From contig CM038039.1 of the NCBI GenBank assembly GCA_021397845.1, positions 9,603,731-9,667,730 of the forward strand: DNA of 64,000 nucleotides, read 5' to 3'. The notes beneath the pieces were generated by a model, which was not told the DNA's origin, did no database searches, and was given only the letters and a program-made list of their open reading frames with translations. Source of the DNA: Areca catechu. Taxonomy: Eukaryota > Streptophyta > Magnoliopsida > Arecales > Arecaceae. A program made the translations under genes and the position numbers. This document shows, in pieces, positions 58,055-64,000 of the stretch (positions within the stretch are counted from its first letter, which is position 1; each line of letters starts with the position of its first letter).

Positions 58055-59590
58055 ATAGTTTACATTCATAAATATCCACCATGGAAGCATTTGTAGCTAG
58101 TGTTTTGTCATCTAATCCATTTTCTCAAATAGTTTAAGGGTGAATTACCTCTATAAGCAACAATGTCAATTTAGAAAAGTATTATAGTTCTCATTCATGA
58201 GTCTAGGATCCTCCATAAAATATTATAAATATTATTTAATCATTCAATCCACTTACATCCAAATAATTTGGAGTAGTAGACCATAAATTAATCTAAGATT
58301 GCATTATGGATAATTAGACCATTTTGGATGTTGTTGTTTTTTAACCTACTTCTCTCTGAGCAATCTAGAGATTTTTTTTCTTATTCTTTCTATTTTGTCT
58401 ACCAAATGATACTTTAATTTAGAATTTTATTATGCCTTTATAAAGAACCATTGCGAAAGCATTTTAGGTCTCATTTTTTCACTCCAAGCAATGTGAAAGT
58501 AGCTTCTTTTCGGTAAATGATAAATTAATATATAATTTAAGTATCATTCATTCAAAAGTAACTAGTATTAAAGCATTATAGATATTATTTTGTCATTTAA
58601 TCTACTTTCTTCAAAGCAATATGGAGGTCTTTTCTTTTTAATAAATGACATTTTGATTTGGAATTTCATTATAGTTCACATTTATAAAGATCTACTATGA
58701 AAGCATCTGTAGATATTATTTTATTGTCTAATTCATTTTCTTAAGCAAATTGGAGGTTAATTGTAGTTCTCATTCATGAGGCTAAGATTCTTTATAAAAA
58801 TATTGTAAATATTATTTGATTATTTAATCCACTTACATCGGAATAATTTGGAGTAGTATACCACGAGTTAATCTAGGATCGCATTATGGATAAGTAGACC
58901 ACTCTGGATGTTGTTATCTTTTAACTTACTTCTCTTTGAGGAACCCATAGATTCCTTTTTCTTTTCCTTCTTCTTTAATTTAGTATTCATTATGCATTTA
59001 TAAAGAACCATTGTGAAAGTATTTTTGGTTTCATTTTTCATTCAAGTAGTGTCAAAGTAGCATCTTTCGATAAATGATAAATTAATATAGAATTACAATA
59101 TCATTCATTCAAAAATAATTAATATGTATGAAAGCATTGCAGATATTATTTTATCGTTTAATCCACTTCCTCTAAAATAATATGGAGGTCATTTCTTTTT
59201 AATAAACAACATTTTGATTTGGAATATTCATTATAGTTCACATTCATAAAGATCCACTATGAAAGCATTTGTAGATTTTGTTTTGTCATCTAATCTAATT
59301 CCTCAAGCAATTTGGAGGTTAATTACCTCCATAAACAATGATGTCAATTTAGGGAAGCATTATAGTTTTCATTCGTGAGCCTAGGATCCTTTATAAAAAT
59401 ATTAAAAATATTATCACTTACATCCAAATAATTTGGAGTAGTACACCATAGGTTAGTCAAGGATCGCATTATAGATGAGTAGACCACTCTAAATGTTGTT
59501 GTCTTTTAACCTACTTCTCTTGAAGCAATCCAGAGATTCTTTCTTCTTTTTTTTAAAAAAAATTATCTATCAAATGATACTTTAATTTAT
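58055..59590. repeat. Sat1': second Sat1 block, paralogous to 14411-16600
   Basis: The block has the same five-monomer order, beginning in the C monomer (agtttacattcataaatatcc) and passing through D, E, A, B, C, D, E, A, B, C, D, E, A. Unit-specific variants match Sat1 in order: tgaattacctctataagc (14490 and 58141 region), accattttggatgttgttg (14669 and 58318), gtatgtatgaaagcattg (15530 and 59125) and ggaatattcattatag plus a shortened E monomer (16255-16445 and 59221-59415). About one 620-bp unit is missing relative to Sat1. Confidence 0.85.
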
Positions 59591-60239
59591 GAGTTTCATT
59601 GAGTGCAATCGTCAGGATAATGTCTTGGAATTCATGCTTTTCCCTTTCTCTCTTCATCTTTCTTTCAAACGGCTGGTGTGCTTATGGATAACAAGGGTAT
59701 TCATCGACCGAAGGCTGGCAAGGGATCTGAAGGTTTGGGGGATGGCAATTTTAAGAGGGAGAGAGAGATCAATTAAAATGTTGGGTGTGCAAGTCATGGC
59801 AATTATCTCAATCGTAATAATTAAAAAAAAATCTGAGAATCATCCAAACAAGCGCAAATATTTTGCTTAATTAAGGTCAAGGATCCTTTAAACTAAAGTG
59901 GTTTCTCAAGTTTGCAAACCAAATTTAGCTCCACAATTCTAATATTGTAGCCCATCCTTTCCGGTTTCAACCAGTTACATTACAGTATTTTAATTGAGGC
60001 TCTAACCTATCACTCCTTTGCTAATAAATCTACCTATTGAAGGGTCCCCTCCGAGCTTTCAAAGAGATGTTGATCAAACATCAACATGCCAAGCTTAGTC
60101 GTATATCAATGAAACTAGGTCTAATAAAGCTTTGTTAGAGATGAGTCGAGAGATACATGTATAATTTTTTATTATAATTTATTTCATGCAACAATTTAAA
60201 TTTGATTTTGTTAGTCATTAAGATCTAACTAATTTTTAT
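59591..60239. other. Spacer between Sat1' and CACTA-2
   Basis: A 93-codon frame (59589-59870) has no recognisable domain. AT-rich sequence follows. This may already be CACTA-2 interior, but nothing proves it. Confidence 0.35.
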
Positions 60240-60249
60240 AAATTAATAC

Positions 60250-60594
60250 AGAAAAGAGCTACCGCTCTTATTGCCGAGCATGTCGATGACTCTACAGTAT
60301 ATACGCAGAGTAGTCGCATCGAGGCCGAGGTGTTTATGGAGCCGATGGGGCCGGAGTGCTACAATCGAGTAAGGGACTACGGAGTTGGAGTCATTCCCAC
60401 TCAGTTATCTGCGGTCAATAGATATACATGTGATGCTGTAGATGGTGCTCAGGATACACGTGTTCGCAGACTTAAGGAGAAGATAGAGGAGATGCGATAG
60501 AGCTATGCCATCGATAGAGCAGCAATGGAGAGCATGAAAGAGCACATTGAGCGGCTTACATATGTCGTACAGATATTTGTTCCACATCAGATAA
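60250..60594 (+). pseudogene. CACTA-2 transposase C-terminal remnant (Ptta/En/Spm type)
   Basis: The plus-strand frame reads TALIAEHVDDSTVYTQSS, IEAEVFMEPMGPECYNRVRD and YGVGVIPTQLSA, the conserved end of plant Transposase_24 (Ptta/En/Spm) proteins, then a Glu/Arg-rich coiled-coil-like tail with one stop (60498-60500). A likely last exon near 60701-60758 (TSGILNPHRHGDDLPPANH, stop) follows an AG acceptor, but the expected GT donor at about 60590 reads AT. The N-terminal catalytic part is missing. In the family this protein works with TNP2-like transposase. Confidence 0.65.
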
Positions 60595-60959
60595 ATACAT
60601 ATGATATTAAATATATATTCTTATATTAAATTAATAATTTATATAATATATTATCATTCATAATTTCATAAATTAAATATTTTAAATATTTTTTATAGAC
60701 TTCTGGAATATTAAATCCTCACAGACATGGTGATGACCTACCTCCTGCAAATCATTGACCTTGGCTTTTTGTTATTTTATATCTTGTATTTCATGTTTTT
60801 ATTAATTTTGTTAAATAGACGCATGTGTAACAAACTTTGTTATATTAGATCGTAATAAATTTTATATTTAAAATTTATATTTGGATGCGAAGAATGCATG
60901 CAATAAGATTTGATGTTTGTTATTATTACATTATACAGGTTCAAAAAAATTTATATAGA

Positions 60960-61408
60960 TTTTGAATTTAAAAATAATTATTTTATTTTTAAAAAAATTA
61001 TACATTTATCGATGCTTTAAAGCGTTGGCAAAAGTTAATTTTCTTGATGCTTTTAAGCGTCGGCAAAATCCACTTTTTTAATGCTTTAAAGTATTGGGAA
61101 AACCCTCTATTCCCGATGTTTAAAAGTGTTGGAGACTAAAGCATCAGGAAAAGGAGGTTATCCCAACACTTTAAAGCATCGGGAGAAGAAGCGTCGGGAA
61201 AAATGGATTATCCCGATGCTTTAAAGGGCGGACTTTTTCGATGCTTTAAGTATAGGAATTGCCCGATACTTTTAAAAAGCATCGAAAAAAATTATGTCCA
61301 CTTCTACATTATCAATATTTTTTAGAATGTCAGGAAATATTTATTCCAATACTTATTAGCATCAGGAAATATCTTTTTTAGTATTAAAAAAGCATATTTT
61401 TCTTGTAG
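60960..61408 (-). mobile_element. CACTA-2 terminus with subterminal repeats
   Basis: About 15 short repeats built on 'cgatgctttaaagcgtcgg' occur in both orientations between 61008 and 61290. The edge reads TTTTTCTTGTAGCG (61395-61408), on the minus strand CGCTACAAGAAAAA, close to the CACTACAAGAAA terminus. This fits the transposase tail just upstream as one end of a CACTA element. Confidence 0.65.
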
Positions 61409-61490
61409 CGTATTCTAGGACTTATCTAGTTTTATGTTATCACATGCCAGCAAACCATCACCTAATTCCAGTAATTTCAGCGCCATTGCT

Positions 61491-61567
61491 TTTTTTTTTT
61501 TTTTTTTTTGCTCAATGAGCATGATTAGCCTATGCTTCGTCATCCTCAAAAAAAAAAAAAAAAAACC
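61491..61567. repeat. Poly-T / poly-A inverted tract
   Basis: A run of about 20 T (61491-61510) and a run of about 17 A (61549-61565) are separated by about 38 bases. They could fold into an AT hairpin. This is possibly two slippage-expanded tracts rather than one element. Confidence 0.6.
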
Positions 61568-61774
61568 ATCTAACATCTTTTTGCCGACGCTCCTCAACAA
61601 GCTAGTCTCCATTACTTCTCTAAATGGGACAAACACCCACTAAAACAGTACTCACTCTCACTCTCAGACGCGGCCGAATGGCAAGTAGCTTTCCACCTCA
61701 CCGCCTTCGGAACACGGTCGTGTCCCCCTTTGCCCTCATTTTTAAGCAAAGCCACCCCCACCACCACGAGCACC

Positions 61775-62494
61775 ATGGCAATGAGCGGCAACCCATGCTG
61801 GAAGCCACATTGCAGAGCATGGGCCACCACCACGAGCACCTCGGCCTCCACTAACGATCCCAGGTACGTCAATTGCGCCAAGATCACCGTCAAATGGCAC
61901 CAGAAGGTAAAGCAGGTCGGCGCTCCAACCCGCGGCGAATACGAGCGCCGCCTCCCCCTGGCCATCACACCTGGGTGGAGGACCCTGACTCCTTCACCAA
62001 CCCCGAGTGCACTCCAACCTGGCTGGACTTGGCGGCGAGGCTCGTCTCCGTTCCTCACATACCTCACAAGGCCCGCAACTTCCTCGAGAAAACTATACTC
62101 GTGAAGTCCCGCGACGCTGCTTGCCGGGCGATCGCCCAAGGCCACCAGATAATGTGTGCACATCTTCGGCCATTGGGACCGGGACCGGGACCACCATGAT
62201 CCCCACCAAAGGGCGGCAACCGGCGATGCCGGCGACCCGAGTTTAACTGTCGCCAGCTTCATGGGTCGAGGTTCGTCGACGAGATGCACTATTTGTTTTA
62301 GCAACCTAGAGGGGGGTTCGTTGGCCAGGTGGCTGCTATGCATCCACTTGTTCCACCAGGTGTGCATTACCCGCTGGCTGCAGACCAGCAGGCTCTGCCC
62401 CATATGCCGGCTTCGTCTTCCATCGTCACGAAGATTATGTCATATGAACCACCGGCCTAAGGTTAACCTCGTGTTAGAGATATCAAGGGAATAA
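61775..62494 (+). pseudogene. RING3: RING-H2 gene with complete zinc ligands, frameshifted
   Basis: The ATG at 61775 gives MAMSGNPCWKPHCRAWATTT and NDPRYVNCAKITVKWHQKVK, EYERRLPLAIT. The homologous middle (SFTNPECTPTWLDLAARLVS, RDAACRAIAQGHQIMC) is in another frame, and the RING returns to the first frame. The RING is C-TI-C, 14 residues, C-I-H, 2, H, 2, C, 10, C-PI-C: the canonical C3H2C3 spacing with all eight ligands. Relative to RING2, about 50 bp are missing between aatgtg and tgcacatc (near 62156), removing the KSRISYWS segment and shifting the frame. A 112-codon RING-only frame (62156-62494) remains open, but no ATG-initiated full protein exists. Probable role of the intact gene: E3 ubiquitin ligase. 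Confidence 0.7.
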
Positions 62495-62581
62495 ATTCAT
62501 TCAGTGCAGGTTTTTTTAGTTGTAATTTTCTTTTTATTTTTTTAATTTAGAAAGAAATTTCTGCAATAGCTTTGTAGGCGG
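62495..62581. repeat. RING3 downstream flank, proximal part
   Basis: Matches the RING2 flank (29410-29505 region) up to gctttgtaggc, where the following insertion begins. Confidence 0.8.
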
Positions 62582-63582
62582 GGACAGACCACGTCGACTT
62601 TTTTTTTAAGGGAGCCAAAAAAATATTAACCTATCTTAAACAGTATTCTCTTGCCTAGTAATTCCTGAACTTCATTTAATCAATTTAAACCATCCAAAAT
62701 ATTAATTATATTTACTTTATCATGCCATAACCTTCACATATTTTACATCTTTCGACGTTGTTTAGCATTTCAACTCATAAAAAAACTGTTACGTGGAACT
62801 TCTCTTTTGAAAAAAAATTCATCCTTAATATGATAAGGAATAGCTATACCAAAATTATTAGGCTAAGTGACTTATCATCGTTACTAAGGAGCAAAAACTT
62901 CAGAAGAGGATCAAGAGGCTGTTGTTATGGTGGCGTGTCGTTGTTATGGTGGTGCGTCGGCTCTGGTATCACCACGTTGAATCGTGGGAGGAATCGAGGA
63001 AGAGTCACCATCGAAGAGAGGAGACGACGAATGGCCGGGATGGGATTTGAGGCCTTCGAGCCTCGGGACTTTGAAGTTGAAAGAGATGGGTAGGATCGGT
63101 CGTTGGTGAAAGAGATGGCTGGTGGGGTGGTGCCGCGATGGGAGGGGGCAGCGAGTGCCCTGGTGGGGGCGGCGACGGCTGGCGGGTGGGATTTGGTTGG
63201 GCTTCGAGATTTTGGAGGAGAAGATTGCTGGCTACTGCGATGGCCGTCGACAAAGAAGACTTGCGGCGGGTGGGCTGGCACCGTGACGGGTGGGCTCAAT
63301 GTGTACCATGTTGGGGGTGGCGGTAGCTGGCACAATTTGGTTTGGGCTTTAGAATCTTGAAGAAGGAGATGGCAGTCGACGACGCTTCTCATGTTCACTT
63401 TTTTTTAATAAAGTTTTTGGAATTTTTTTTTGGTGCAGGAAAAATTTTTTTTACTCTATTTTAATTTTATTTTTGAAATCTTTTTATCGATTTTTTAAAA
63501 AATATTTTTGAAAAATTAAGGAGGAGTAGGGCCAAGCACCTGTTCTATATTAATTTATTTTAAACAAACCAGCCTCTGTTCC
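62582..63582. mobile_element. ~1.0-kb inverted-repeat insertion in RING3 flank
   Basis: The RING2 flank is continuous here, so this segment is an insertion in the RING3 copy. Its ends are imperfect inverted repeats (ggacagacc on the left; gcctctgttcc on the right, i.e. ggaacagaggc reversed). The flanks taggcggg (62575-62582) and taggccgg (63583-63590) fit an 8-bp duplication with one change, as for hAT-like elements. The interior holds a GC-rich part (62900-63370) with open frames on both strands and no known transposase, so it is non-autonomous. Confidence 0.65.
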
Positions 63583-63830
63583 TAGGCCGGCAAAAGTACT
63601 GGGTGATGAAATAAGAATTTCCGCAATAAGACAGAAATAAGTAAAGCATGCTTTTTTTTTAAAAAAATAAAAAAAATCTAGTACGCTGCTTCTTGATTTC
63701 ATGCCATCTCATAATTTTTGGAGTATCAGGTTTTAATAATTGCTGTTGGTATAATGATTTAACGAGTACATGTAGATTGGACGACATGCCAGGAAGAGTT
63801 GTGTCAAGCCTCCAGAATTTTTTTTAAATA
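63583..63830. repeat. RING3 downstream flank, distal part
   Basis: Resumes the RING2 flank match (29500-29740): ggccggcaaaagtactgg, caataagacagaaataag, gcttcttgatttcatgcc and gacatgccaggaagagttg. Confidence 0.85.
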
Positions 63831-64000
63831 ATATAAAAAAAACTTAATTACCAAAATAAGTGATCCTTTATTTATTTACAGATTTAGGTGGCAAAGGCAA
63901 ATACCGGGATATTTTGGAAAAAAATTTGATACATCGGACGGCCGTACGAGTACGTATGAATTCGGCTTTTAAAAAATGAATTCTCAGCTGAATTCATCTT
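63831..64000. other. Window end, nothing recognised
   Basis: AT-rich DNA with cggacggccgtacg near 63935-63950. No match to the other RING flank was seen beyond about 63830. Confidence 0.4.

Noticed and set aside
59589..59870. 93-codon frame as a host gene
   Set aside because: No domain, start context or paralog was recognisable, and it begins at the ragged end of Sat1'. Reported only as spacer.

Overview
The window is nuclear DNA of a flowering plant. Ty1/copia and Ty3/gypsy elements are nested in each other. CACTA ends, a LINE remnant, plant-type satellites and eukaryotic splice-like signals are also present, and there is no operon-like coding. The mix of families suggests a monocot, possibly a palm, but that is a guess. 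Almost no intact host gene is visible: coding potential is dominated by decayed transposon proteins and a small family of broken RING-H2 genes.

Layout. 1-7.0 kb: AT-rich DNA with an LTR tail, a 216-bp tandem duplication, an inverted-repeat element, a frameshifted RING-H2 gene (RING1), a LINE RNase H relic and a RING fragment. 7.0-12.4 kb: decayed Copia-1 on the minus strand, with two LTRs and GTTAT duplications. 13.9-17.2 kb: satellite Sat1, a higher-order array whose ~615-bp unit is built from five ~100-134-bp monomers. 17.9-20.5 kb: rearranged Copia-2 (minus). 20.5-23.7 kb: 5' half of Copia-3 (plus), cut off by a pol-less gypsy element (23.7-28.7 kb) whose 3' LTR abuts the ATG of RING2 (28.7-29.35 kb). 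29.9-32.8 kb: a second satellite (Sat2), interrupted by an inverted-repeat element. 33.6-37.7 kb: Tat/Ogre-like gypsy pol, split by a non-autonomous LTR element. 37.7-44.5 kb: Copia-4 (minus), itself split by a solo LTR with perfect TCCGG duplications. 44.6-44.7 kb: an exon-like piece resembling the plant SNARE NPSN11. 45.3-54.9 kb: an Athila-type gypsy element with both LTRs and perfect CTTTG duplications. 54.9-55.9 kb: a CACTA terminus with 12-bp subterminal repeats. 55.9-58.05 kb: GC-rich, LTR-like DNA. 58.05-59.6 kb: a second Sat1 block. 60.2-61.4 kb: a CACTA transposase tail and terminus. 61.6-62.5 kb: RING3, with an inverted-repeat insertion of about 1 kb in its downstream flank.

Main conclusions. 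(1) Sat1 is a nested satellite, and its second block is not an independent array: it matches the first unit for unit, with about one unit missing. Sat1 is followed downstream by a RING gene in both places, so Sat1-RING2 and Sat1'-RING3 look like two copies of one duplicated segment that were filled independently by transposons. (2) The RING copies carry different lesions, and only RING3 keeps all eight zinc ligands in the usual spacing. (3) The transposon nest can be ordered from target-site duplications and from coding frames that resume across insertions. I do not see a convincing new defence or metabolic system. The most unusual structures are the five-monomer satellite and its segmental duplicate. 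Coordinates of LTR edges without a target duplication are approximate.
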